A stretch of 64,000 nt of DNA from positions 107,501 to 171,500 of the forward strand of contig JAWNZC010000347.1 of the NCBI GenBank assembly GCA_035771165.1, read 5' to 3'. A program made the translations under genes and the position numbers. The notes beneath the pieces were generated by a model. That model saw nothing but the letters and a program-made list of their open reading frames with translations, was not told the origin of the DNA and ran no database searches. Positions 35,201 through 44,700 of this stretch are shown here, one piece after another (within the stretch, counting starts at the first letter, position 1; every line of letters starts with the position of its first letter). The DNA comes from Paragorgia papillata (taxonomy: Eukaryota; Cnidaria; Anthozoa; Scleralcyonacea; Coralliidae).

Positions 35201-36236
35201 ATAGCATCTCAAACAAATCAGTATTTTAAGAGAAAATCAAGATGAAAGTTTGCTTAATTTATCATTGTAATTTCTTCCTCCGATATCCAAACCACAGACA
35301 CAGTACTGATTTCCTTTGTGTTTTCTTCATGAGTTATTAATGAGTTTGAGATGGATATGGAGTTACTGTTTCAAAACCCCAAATTCCAAACATTTTACAG
35401 GGACTATGCCCCCCACCCCCTATGATGACGTCATGGTACTGTATATTATAAGACTATAAATAGATCTTCTACTTTATCAGTCTTATCACTGAAATTGAAA
35501 ATAGATTCTTTGTGCTTGTAAAAAACACAACCACATACAAACACTTGAGTCAATTTAGAAAAATTTGAAAAATATACATAAGTCAGCATGAACATTCAAA
35601 TTCCTCCAAGCTCAGTAGCTCACGCCTCACGGCAGCTGCCATTTTCAAGCGCTGCAAATACATTTAATTAACGTCTTTTTTGTATTTTCGTTTTCAACCT
35701 TTCAAGTCATAATTTCGTTAATAGAAAACTAAATTCATGAAGACTAATGTTTAATATACTTGCTTTAAATCAAAATTTGATTTCTAGCAAGCACAAGTGC
35801 AAATATTATTTACATAACTTTTAGTACATGTACTATTAATAATAATAGTAGCAAGCCAAATATGCATCCAAAATATCTAAATATAAATATATCTACATTA
35901 TATTTATTTATTTCCCGCAGTACAATAGAATAATATAGTATTTGTTTGTTGAAATACAACAAACAATAATAGATTGTACCGCTAGTATTTTAGTATTGTA
36001 TCACACTCCATGAGAGAAAAACAAATCGTCATATGTTTTCAAGTGCTAAAAATGCACAGAGTGACATAGATCAAGGATGTAAATTATTAGACGGAATAGT
36101 CGAGAATTTAGTAAGGTTACCTTAATAGTAGAAATGAGAGTATGAGTAGGGTGAAAAAGGATCCAATGAGTATCGGTTGAATGCCTAATACTTCGCGAAC
36201 AATCTCTTCTTGTTCTTTGCTCCTGGTCGTAGCCAT
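16015..36236 (-). CDS. SNX14: Sorting nexin 14 (complete 39-exon coding model)
   Basis: Exons in transcript order: 36121-36236, 34368-34436, 33503-33557, 33334-33416, 33199-33226, 32785-32835, 32301-32344, 31825-31915, 31644-31737, 31291-31453, 31102-31177, 30188-30232, 29546-29629, 29317-29431, 28522-28589, 28356-28443, 27719-27776, 27022-27088, 26665-26726, 25604-25680, 25461-25522, 23501-23644, 22980-23050, 22533-22582, 21990-22099, 21799-21910, 20774-20814, 20568-20617, 20246-20336, 19432-19466, 19118-19155, 18955-19020, 18504-18597, 18249-18319, 18122-18152, 17961-18025, 16581-16672, 16430-16486, 16015-16038. The total is 2838 nt, 945 codons plus stop, with every junction in phase; vertebrate SNX14 has about 946 residues. 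SNX14 is an ER-anchored protein of the PXA-RGS-PX-nexin family that acts at ER-lipid droplet contacts in fatty-acid and lipid homeostasis. The match rests on diagnostic stretches such as LLLENYVYHWYR, RFVDELRTSFRF, ILQFCLTL and TLVLELFPEIN. No break or frameshift is seen. Confidence 0.95.
16075..16432. repeat. Dispersed repeat, copy 1
   Basis: It contains a gatctttatgggcattta palindrome and taactttgataaaacattga. An inverted copy lies at about 42690-42980. It fills the last intron of SNX14. Confidence 0.75.
16745..17165. mobile_element. Foldback element with CCTGGCCAAACGCTTTCAAC termini
   Basis: The left end (aggcctggccaaacgctttc) is exactly inverted at the right end near 17140-17161. The interior is built of attcaaca / tgttgaat units in both orientations. 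Located in an SNX14 intron. Confidence 0.88.
17185..17270 (-). mobile_element. tRNA-derived SINE fragment
   Basis: The minus strand reads agtggctgaatggttagaac ... ggttgtggcttcgagtcccg, resembling tRNA A and B boxes. Related pieces are at 39752-39880 and 9510-9550. Confidence 0.65.
19860..20068. mobile_element. Foldback element, inverted twin of 35050-35270
   Basis: Arms with catcaggatatccaaacacc and its inverse flank an 'aactcggcttcgcctcggtt' loop. Outside the arms, cttgattttctcttaaaata also recurs at 35220-35245 in inverse orientation, so the mobile unit is larger than the hairpin. Confidence 0.85.
20875..21765. repeat. GTGTGGTATGGTGATG minisatellite
   Basis: About 900 bp of 16-19 bp units (tggtatggtgatggtgtgg) in the SNX14 intron between exons 26 and 27, ending close to the exon 26 donor at 21798. 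Confidence 0.95.
21799..26726 (-). CDS. SNX14: SNX14 linker and PX domain exons
   Basis: Exons 19-26 encode about residues 466-694. Exons 19-21 are the variable RGS-PX linker (KLEPLGKKLVNSLKDMFPSS). Exon 22 ends with QWVISIPKVAF, the first PX strand; exon 23 ends NMSRWDVKR; exon 24 reads QHHEFYVLHNKLREFHG; exon 25 has the LPPKRNST loop; exon 26 ends the domain with LLYNFLSPDAEFANMF. The exon 23 donor (GTAGTA) lies inside a pentanucleotide array. The PX domain recruits the protein to membranes, although SNX14 lacks the usual PI3P preference. Confidence 0.93.
22613..22979. repeat. (CTACT)n pentanucleotide array touching an SNX14 donor
   Basis: tctac/ccact/cctttac pentamers. On the gene strand this is (GTAGA)n, and it begins at the GTAGTA donor of exon 23 (22980-23050). 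Confidence 0.95.
23165..23390 (+). mobile_element. 5S-derived SINE, copy C
   Basis: Starts ggggagcacgggtggcgtgt and has the same 5S-like core and gtgagtagagttgtagttga body. Antisense to SNX14; truncated after ccaacacttacatc. Confidence 0.88.
23745..25420. repeat. 24-bp minisatellite, about 1.7 kb
   Basis: About 70 copies of ctgtcaactgtgaacaatgt + tgtg in the SNX14 intron between exons 21 and 22. Because 24 is a multiple of three, several frames stay open on both strands for up to about 380 codons; these are not genes. Confidence 0.95.
25789..26110. mobile_element. TTAA foldback element family 2, copy A
   Basis: Flanked by TTAA, it opens agtgcctatatcat and closes atgacataggcact. Internal arms contain gttgacgg-aattgacgtca and its inverse. 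Other copies are 49418-49747 and 63246-63574. Confidence 0.9.
26225..26423 (+). pseudogene. Decayed coding remnant inside the TIR element
   Basis: A frame reads VTVKWEDGEALKILRQKVES then DEKDGYIDESKEILKSILND, an in-frame TAA, and an acidic SDSDSDGEEDN ending with TAG. Acidic C-termini are common in transposases and the position inside TIRs suggests a transposase tail, but the family is unknown. Confidence 0.5.
27022..29629 (-). CDS. SNX14: SNX14 RGS domain exons
   Basis: Exons 13-18 encode about residues 306-465. They include EVEFLAKFSKPKGK, then the RGS start FQFIQFMKNQASLNILQFCL and the end AYEYVFDLLEHIYLPLFHQ. RGS domains normally bind G-alpha; the RGS of SNX14 is generally regarded as weak or non-catalytic. 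Introns here carry (GTT/GGT)n arrays at about 28640-29260 and a TTG/ATG-rich array at 27120-27710. Confidence 0.93.
27120..27710. repeat. TTGTTATATGTTGTGTG repeat
   Basis: GTT/ATG-rich blocks including a higher-order unit (gttgttgacataattatgtt + gtgtgt) repeated about five times, in an SNX14 intron. Confidence 0.9.
28640..29260. repeat. (GTT/GGT)n trinucleotide array
   Basis: Purine/T trinucleotides (ggtggtgttgttgttattgc units) between SNX14 exons 14 and 15. Valine/leucine-rich open frames are by-products. Confidence 0.95.
29766..29888. repeat. (AACG)n microsatellite
   Basis: About 30 aacg units with one interruption (aacaaacg). Confidence 0.97.
30188..32835 (-). CDS. SNX14: SNX14 PXA domain exons
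   Basis: Exons 6-12 encode about residues 118-305. The domain opens with PWRNLKLNQAVDNAIQE and continues through FLDLLLENYVYHWYR, the classic PXA start found in SNX13/14/19/25. Later pieces (HIALHSRSTELEYQRQL, LPFLLPSSALQS, FVNQILLVLLDEE) match SNX14 along its length. The PXA module of this family is associated with lipid binding or transfer. Exon 12 is only 45 nt. Confidence 0.93.
30360..31065. repeat. (GGTAGT)n-type array
   Basis: Trinucleotide array of ggt/agt/gat, with a short inverted block (caccaccactaccaccac) at 30858-30893, between SNX14 exons 11 and 12. Confidence 0.95.
33199..36236 (-). CDS. SNX14: SNX14 N-terminus: membrane hairpin and Cys/His motif
   Basis: Exons 1-5 encode residues 1-117. 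Translation starts MATTRSKEQEEIVREVLG and is followed by two hydrophobic stretches (PILIGSFFTLLILSFLLL and, in exon 2, LWSSLIGFGLAYLVL) that would form the ER membrane anchor. Exon 4 carries C-S-V-C-Q-K-L-K-C-Q-R-H (Cys95, Cys98, Cys103, His106), matching the CxVCxKxKCxRH motif that precedes the PXA domain in SNX14. The ATG lies about 2.4 kb from the start of the divergent Kazal gene. Confidence 0.9.
33985..34335. mobile_element. Foldback element family 3, copy A
   Basis: Arms aacaattattcacctcaggc and inverse, then a body with aaacgctgtaggtgattatc and a right end tgtgtatttatactaaaaca. A second copy is at 46370-46855. In SNX14 intron 2. Confidence 0.82.
35050..35270. mobile_element. Foldback element, twin of 19860-20068
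   Basis: The hairpin arms (catcaggatatccaaatacc ... and inverse) and outer sequence match the other copy in reverse orientation. Confidence 0.85.
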
Positions 36237-37039
36237 GTTGACAGTCCAGCTGCAAGCGAGGGGAAACACAACTCCCGCGAGTTTCGTGCGAGACGCGCGA
36301 TAATACAGGCGTACTGCGTGTTTTGTGAGGCTAGCAAACTACATCATTTTTTGTATTTCAAAATGACGTCATTTTCAAAATTTAAAAAGAAAATTCCAAA
36401 AAACCCCAAACTCTGTTTTGAAGAGGGAAGGCAGTCTCTCTTTTGGAGGGCGGGGAAACGCAGACTCTGGGAGCGAGATTGCCCCACTGGATTGCCCTTA
36501 CCCCAATGCCGCACCTCTTAGGGATGGGGCAGAGCCCTCGTTTCCACAACATCCACCAAAAATGCCTTGAAAAAACCCAGTCGATGTCTTGAGAACCCAT
36601 AATTCTCTTTACCCACAATTGGATATAATTTTGAAGTAGGTAAGCAGTGGCTTTTCCTAAAATTGCTGCCTAGGATGTCTGAGGGCTTCTCCTTTAAAGA
36701 GTAAAATCGTTTGGCGTTGACCCTTTGAGGCGTGGACCTGTCCCTGTGCTGAATAAAATCGTCTGGCGTTAGCCAGAATAAAATGCTAAAGACTCGTCTT
36801 CAGGCTTCAAAGGGTTAAAGAGATAGGATTTAACCCTTTGAGGCCTTGACCTCTTCCTGTGCTGAATAAAATCGTCTGGCGTTAGCCAGAATAAAATACT
36901 AAAGACTCGTCGTCAGGCTTCAAAGTGTTAATAGATAGAGTAAAACATAAAACAAATCGTTGTTGGCTGGCAAAGGCAAGAATGGGTATTTAACCACTTG
37001 TTAACTCATTACTGCCTATCCTGCCTTAGGCTACGTTTA

Positions 37040-37310
37040 CACGGTACCGGACGAATTCGAGACCGGTCTCGAATTCGTCCTATTTCGCCGTGTAAAAAGG
37101 CGGAACCGTACTAATTCGAGACCAGTTCCGAATTTGTCTTCCGTGTAAACAGGCGGAACCGTACTAATTCGAGACCAGTTCTGAATTTGTCTTCCGTGTA
37201 AACAGGCGGAACCGTACTAATTCGAGAACGGTTCCGAATTTGTCTTCCGTGTAAACAGGCGAAACCGTACTAATTCGAGACCGGTTCCGAATTGGTCCGA
37301 GGGTTCTCCC
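37040..37310. repeat. 53-bp tandem repeat
   Basis: Four to five copies of a unit with cgtgtaaacaggcggaaccg and actaattcgagaccagttcc, period 53 bp, starting from a small gaattcgagaccggtctcg palindrome. Confidence 0.9.
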
Positions 37311-37440
37311 TTTGACAAGTGGTGTTAAACAGAGCAGAGTAAAACAATCTAGCGTTTCACATGAGAGTAAAACAATAAAGGGACCGTTTTTTTCACCGGC
37401 TCAAGCAGGAAAGGTTTAAACAGTAAGTTCGCCCAGCAGC

Positions 37441-37676
37441 TTAGGGGCTGTTTACATGAGCTGGGCTAGCCCGGCTAACTGGGCTGACTCGTGTCACGAA
37501 ATTCTTTCCTCGGCCACAGAAAGATTTTAATCAACGTTAGGATTCGTTTACATCTAAACCAAATCGATTCTTCTTTGTACATTTAGTTTACGCGAGTTTC
37601 AAATCCACAGTGAGATCCTAATCAATCGCGTGAGCCCAGTTAACCGGGCTAGCCCGGCTCATGTAAACAGCCCCTT
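37441..37676. mobile_element. MITE-like foldback, TTA flanks
   Basis: Ends ggggctgtttacatgagc and the inverse gctcatgtaaacagcccc, with GGGCTAGCCCGGCT near both ends, flanked by TTA on both sides as in PIF/Harbinger-type insertions. Confidence 0.8.
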
Positions 37677-38709
37677 AAGATAATACAAAATTCATCTGGA
37701 TGCTTCTGTTGTTTTTCGTACATTAATTCGTTGTTGGTAATAAATTGTACGTCTAACTCGTCTAAATTGTACCAATATAAGTAAAACATTTTTTACTAAA
37801 AATACCCCTAGTTACACAAACCATATACAAACACTGGCGTGTTTCGTGACCAGGCCATCACAACCAACATATTGCAAAATTAAGGTCGCCCGCTATGAAA
37901 TACGACTATATAGAATTGTGCCCCTTCGCAAATTCTTAAAAATAGTTATATATACTCAGAATTTATACAACTCAATTAGAATTTTATTATTAGTAATGCA
38001 ATAATAATTTTAACATTTAGAAGATGAGCGAAATAGGCTTCTCGTGTAAAATGTTTAAAAAAGTTCAAACCGTGTGGAATTTATTTTTTATGGTCACATG
38101 ACCCCATATCCTGAATTCCACAACTCAATACGAACATGCAAAGCTTCGCTCGTGTAACCGCTCAGACTTACGAAAGGCATGCATTAAACAAATTATTGAA
38201 AATCCTTCGAAATTTGTGTGCGGCCAAAATCCTCTACTTTTTTACTTAATTTAAGAAATTCCTATCACCTCGCCACATATAAAAGTTAAACGGATAGATA
38301 TAATTACAAAAATAAACAGAAACATCACAACGATATAATAGACGAGCAGAATGAGGGGTGAACGGACAGACACCGGAGGTCAACTCTTACATATGCAATA
38401 ACAATATACAGTTATACCAACAGTTATGTTATGTTATGTCAATGGCCCTGCAGTAAAGACACACAGTTTTCTGAATTCAGATTCGTTGTAGGTCAAAGTC
38501 GTTGTCCAGCTTGTTGAAAATGGTGATAGATTTGCTTTTCGAAAGATGAAAAAGGAGAGGATTTTTTTTTTATGCCGCTGGCTTTCATAATCCTATACCT
38601 CGTTTCTAGGGTAACAGTTGAGAGGCGTGTAGGTCCTCAACAGGTTAGCACTGAGACCATGAACGTTATATCACCATAGATGACATACAGCCTTGGAGCT
38701 CGCAACATC

Positions 38710-38788
38710 ATGGGCACCGACAAGCTTTACCTGTTCTTCGCTTTAGGTTTTCTTGGACTAACTGCCACGATAGCACAAAGTCAACGAG
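38710..38788 (+). CDS. Kazal gene exon 1: signal peptide
   Basis: ATG at 38710 begins MGTDKLYLFFALGFLGLTAT followed by IAQSQR: a short N-region, a hydrophobic core and a small-residue cleavage area, as in a secretory signal peptide. An in-frame ATG at 38680, just after a TAG, would add ten residues and is the alternative start. The donor is GAG|GTAAGC, phase 1. The next exon is about 6 kb away. Confidence 0.75.
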
Positions 38789-41700
38789 GTAAGCGATGAA
38801 CGATTGAGACAAAGTGGTGGTCAGAATAGTGTGGTAGTACATTCGATGCGCGATTTCTGTATAATAGTTTGTGTTAACAGGTCACGCAATTTATCCCAGT
38901 GTTGTGACTACCAATATGTTCATTGTATTGCACGAGAGCGGTCTAGTTGTTCTCTCGTTACATAATAAGTTATATTTCTTTATTTAATATTTAGATGCCG
39001 CAATTTAAGTAATTATCAACTACAAAAAAGCGTTTTTTGCCACGGTTTCAAAACATGGAGTGTTTTTTTCACGGTTTCAAGGTGTTTTGATATTGTCGTA
39101 AAAAAACAATTTTGGGTGTTCGGTATAGCTTCTCTAACAAAACAGAATTTAAAGGGAGAATCGACGTTAAACTAGTCGCATAAATTTATGGAAGGTTTGC
39201 CATGGTATATGAAAACACCGAGAAAGGCATTGAAACTTCACCAATTTATAGAAGGGTGTTAATACTGTGGTATATAAAGAACAATTTTGCCGGGGTGCTC
39301 GAGATAGCTTCTCAAACGAAACGGTATTTAAATGGAAAATCGATGCTAAAATCGTGTTCATTTATGGAAGGGCTTTGCCATGGTATTATAAGACACCGAA
39401 ACCAGAGTTGAAAGTTCACCACGGTGTTTTGATATTGTCGTAAAGAACAAATTTGGGGGCTCATGAGTATAGCTTCTCAAACGAAACAGAATTTAAAAGA
39501 AAAATCGACATTAATTTATAGAAGCTCTTCACCACGATATCCATGCAAGACGGGTATACTATACTATGAATTTTCTTTGTGTTTTCGTCATGAATTATTA
39601 ATGAGTTTGAGAAAGTTATTTGGCTCACAGCAAAAGCTCTGTACATAAAGAGTACCCACCACACAGCAAAAATTCATTTTCTTAACAAGAAAACTTTTTT
39701 CGTACGTTTTTGCTGTACAAGCTGTCGTAAGTTAAACTCAGAGAAAAACTCTGAGCTCCAGACGGGACTCGAACCCACAACCTTCCGAATGCCGCCAGCC
39801 CGACGCCCTCACCATCTCCGGTCTACCATCTGAATTCCAGTGGCTCAATGGTGAGAGCGTCCGGCTGGCATTCGGGTCAAAGTCTAACTTACGACAGCTT
39901 GTACGGCAAAAACATACGAAAAAACTTTACCAACTCAAACTGAAAACACTAATAACATACAAGGAAAATTTTTTCTTATCGTAAGAAAAATTGTCTTATA
40001 TCATAAGAAAATTTTTCTTATAATCATGAAATATTTTCGGAACAGATCTAAACGAGTGTGAGATTGATCTAGACGAGTGTGAGATTGATCTAAACGAGTG
40101 TGAGATTGATCTAAACGAGTGCGAGATTGATCTAAACGATTGTGAGATTGATCTAAACGAGTGTGAGATTGATCTAGACGAGTGTGAGATTGATCTAAAC
40201 GAGTGCGACATTGATCTAAACGATTGTGAGATTGATCTAAACGAGTGTGAGATTGATCTAAACGAGTGTGAGATTGATCTAGACGAGTGTGAGATTGATC
40301 TAAACGAGTGCGAGATTGATCTAAACGATTGTGAGATTGATCTAAACGAGTGAGAGATTGATCTAGACGAGTGCGAAATTGATCTAAACGAGTGCGAAAT
40401 TGATCCAAACGATTGTGAGATTGATCTAAACGAGTGTGAGATTGATCTAAACGAGTGTGAGATTGATCTAGACGAGTGTGAGATTGATCTAAACGAGTGT
40501 GAGATTGATCTAAACGAGTGCGAGATTGATCTAAACGAGTGTGAGATTGATCTAAACGAGTGTGAGATTGATCTAAACGAGCGTGAGATTGATCTAAACG
40601 ATTGTGAGATTGATCTAAACCGCGAGTCTGAGATAAATCTGAACGAGGCTAAAGTTAAGCTAGATGTGTGTGAGGTCAATCTAAACGATTGTGAGAGTCT
40701 CATAATAAGACTGATCTAAACGAGTCTGAGATCGATCGAAATGTCGCAGGTTCAATTCCTGTCAGGCACTCAAAACCTTCATCTGCCAGAGCATCGGCTG
40801 AGTTTGACAAAAGTCTACCAAACGCCTGCATGTTTATGATCATTAAATAATGTAATCATTAAGCTTGCACATGTACTTGACCACATGTACATGTACCACT
40901 TTTAACAGCATGGTTACTACAACTTTCCTAGCTATAAGACTGTAGCGGTAGCGTCTTTATTATACTATTGCTACGCCTCAATGAAGTTTATGATTTGTAC
41001 TTGTCACTAAACTATATTTAATATTTTCCATCTTTTCTGTAGTATCATGTAAATATGTACAAAACTCCTAGTACAGTATCAGTGAATTAGGAGTACATTA
41101 TTATAGAGATTAGCCGTGAAACCTGTGCTATGTGGAGGCCATCTCCTCGCGTATGAAATTTAGCAGAGGCAGAAATATTGCCTGTACCGGATCGGCTTCT
41201 TGTTGAGTGAATAACTGCCAGTTACCATGGCTTTTAGATTACTAGACTGGGAATGGAGACTGTCTTGACTATATAAGAAGTCTCAGATGTGTGGGAAAAT
41301 GAATATATTTAGTCGTTTGGTCAATAGAGCCTGTTTATATATGAAAGCGAGTTAGGTGGCATAAGCCGTTAGCGCACTGCCTCTAACTAATCAGCTTAAA
41401 AAGCTTTTCTTTGAAGATACATGTTTCACAGAACATTCAATCGTAAACAAATTAGCTATGCCGTTATAATTCTTTCTTTTCAGTCAGGAAATGTACTCAT
41501 TAACTCATAACTTTTAAGATTTGAAGTACCTTGCATATATTAAACACCAATCGTAAGTGATAAATATACAAACATCCGAACAAACAACAGCAGACTCCAG
41601 AAAGTATACTTAGAACATTGATATCGAACAATGGATAGACGTTTTTCGCCAGTGTCCCCTTCTGTGATATACTTCCATGTTTATGTTTATGGCCTTCCTC

Positions 41701-44700
41701 CCCCCCCCCCCCCCCAGCCTACCCCTCTCCTAGCGGTCTGGCCATCTGGAGTACCGGGAGAACTCCGTTGGGCCTGTTCAGAAGGCTGTTGGGCCTGTTT
41801 AGAAGACTGCTGGCCCAGTTTAAAATGGGTCGCAGTCAAATCCGAAATTCCCAATATGGGCCGCTTCAACAACATTTCCCTGTAGAGTATTTCAAGCCAA
41901 GTCCGCCACTGCTAGTAATCTAGTTGGTAAAATTGTTTTCGATAGCAGACTATCCCCCCCCCCCCCACCCACCCCGCGAAGCCTATATGGTCCCTGAGAC
42001 GATACAACCCCAAATATATATGCCACATTTATTTTGCCTTATAAAAACATGCGAGGAATTATATTTAAAAAGCGATATCTCTCTTAGTTACATACACAAT
42101 ATTTTTTTGTCTTTTATAAGTGCAATTCAAGATGTCGTTACGGCTTGATTTCAAAATAATAAACATAACGACACTTGATATAGAGATTTTGGCTTTTTTG
42201 CCTCACGCACTCGTTTGCTTCGCTTGTTCGTGAGAAAGTTTACAAGCACTTGCTCTTGTAACCAACGCTTTTTCAAGGAGTATTGTTACCATGCAAATAT
42301 ACTTATTGGTCTTCTAATAATTTCCAAATACTTTAAATGCTCGTTTACACAGACGATTTTCCCTTCGATTTTTCTCCTTCTGCCACATGCGAACGGATGG
42401 ATTGACTTACGAATGTTGAGGACCATTCGGGCAGAGAGGTTCCACACTTTGGTTAGACATTCATTCAATGGCATGCATCGGAGTGCGAAAAATCGCCACA
42501 AAAATCGCCTGTGTGAAAGGGCCTTAAGGGTAAGGCATCTCTAGCACATCTTAAGGTAGCAATACTATGGGAAAATTTTGTGGGGAAAATATATAGTTGG
42601 CAAAATACAAACATTTCAGCGAAAAAGTAAACAACGTTAATTAAACGTTGCGAAGTTGTAACTTTTCAAAAGCACACACACACACAGAAACGACTATATC
42701 TGATAAAACACTCCTGCTCGTTTATTAAACAGTACTTATCATTGTTATCAATTCATTAATAATTCATGAAGAAAATTCAAAATAAATTAATGTTTAATCA
42801 GCATCTTCAACTACGGATAAAATATTGATTAATAAAACATCAAGGTTTTATCAAAGTTAATAGGCACTAGTGCCTCAAATTGAGCTTTTTCTGACTGCAA
42901 ATGATCTTATCTCACTTAGAATTCGGCTCGCCATTGTAAATGCCCATAAAGATCGGCCGCTCATATTTTAACTATCACATAAAATTTTTTTAGATATATA
43001 TTTTGGAATTTTCCACTATCGCTACTTTACATTTTATTTTTAACTCGATGTTGGCATGGAAACATAACGAGTACGACAGTTACTATAGTATTGTTCAAAT
43101 AAACACAAGATCACAACACCTACATGGTAACTCCTAAATGGCAACTATTTGACTTACTTGGATCCAACATTTTCTTCGCCAATCTTTTGGCTCCCATCCA
43201 GGAATAAATAAATAAACAGACCTAGTTTCGAACAAAAAAGAAAAAAAGTGTTAAAATTTTAAGATATAATAGAGGAGAGTTTCACAATAGTAATTTCGCC
43301 ACAAGATCTAAAACAACAGTTTTAGAGTGGAATTCAGAATAAAACAAATCAAAAATCATTAATGATTCATGACGGAAACACAAATGAAATGAGGATACCA
43401 TGTCCGTAGTTTTATATCTGATAAAAAAATCCTCCTGATTTACATAAAGTTTAGCTTTGATTTTCTCAGCTTAAAGTGTCTATGAAACGAAAATTAAGTC
43501 TGTCTTATTTGAAAGAACACTTAAAATGATAGAGTAACATCTTTTGTAGTTTTTCGTTTCCTTGCTTCGTTTTCGAAATATTTCAGTTTGTTTGATATGC
43601 AAATGTGCCTTATAAGTAACTTTACGTCACCGTTTGCATAATGACTTATCACAAAGTGTTCTACATCTTTGTTATTATCGAACAAAAGCACTTGGCGAAT
43701 TAGGAACCATGTGCGAGTGTTTCTCCTACAACAGTCTTTAAATTTTAAGTGTTTTTGTTTGACAATAACAAAGATGTATAATCTTTTTGCGATAAGTCAT
43801 TATGCATAGAGTGACGTAACTTATCTTATAAGTTAAATTTACATATCAAACAAACTGAAATATCTCAACAACGAAGCAAGGAAATAAAAAACTGCAAAAG
43901 ATGTTACTTTGTCATTTTAAGTGTTTTTTTTAAATAAGACAAACTTAATTTTCGTTTCATAGGCACTTTAAATAGACATATTACACGTCTCTCTCTCGGC
44001 TGATAGAAAAGCGGAAAGCGGGAGAGAAGGGGAGGGAAGGGAAGAAGAAAGGCAGAAAAGAAAGGCAGATCTATCGTATTTCATGTGGCTAAATGTAATT
44101 TAGGCAAGGTAAAAAAGGAGACAATGCTAGTCAGCAGACACTCACTATAATATATGGGGATTATCTCAGCGCTCATCAAAGTCTCGTCAGCGTGGTCTGA
44201 GCTTGACTAGTTTGCGCGTGCTTATAATACGTGGTATTATAGTAGCGCTCATCAAAGTCTTGTCAGCGTGGTCTGAGCTTGACTGGTTTGCGTGCGCTTA
44301 TAATACGTGGTATTATATTAGCGCTCATCAAAGTCTCGTCAGCGTAGCTTGACTGGTTTTGACGCGCGCTATCTATGTAATAGATACTTGGTCAGCGGTC
44401 ACTCATATATAATATGTGGGGATTATCTCAGCGTTCATCAGAGTCTTGTCAGCGTGGTCTGCATGAGCTTGACTGGATTTGCGCGCGCTGTTCATTGAGT
44501 TGATACGTGGGGTGAATATATACATTACGGACTCTGAGAAATCCACGGCTTACACAATGTTGTCTTTCAAAATTACTACATCAATGAATGTATACTATAT
44601 AGCCTGCAAACCGGCTCTCCTTGGGAGATTGGGGTGAACGTACCAAACGGGTCGTTTTTGAAGCTATTAAAAAATCAACTGCGTTTGCGACGCTTCTTTT

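Larger units (their letters stand above)
36237..38679. other. Divergent intergenic interval with repeats
   Basis: This is the shared upstream region of SNX14 (-) and the Kazal gene (+). It holds a fragment of the ATCTCGTTCCCAGAG foldback family (about 36400-36545), two near-identical copies of a 100-bp segment (about 36720-36810 and 36835-36925), a 53-bp tandem repeat (37040-37310) and a foldback element at 37441-37676. No extra gene is supported. Confidence 0.6.

Noticed and set aside
39996..40703. A 235-codon minus-strand frame of SHSFRSI repeats
   Set aside because: Product of the 21-bp minisatellite; no start context, splice support or non-repeat sequence.
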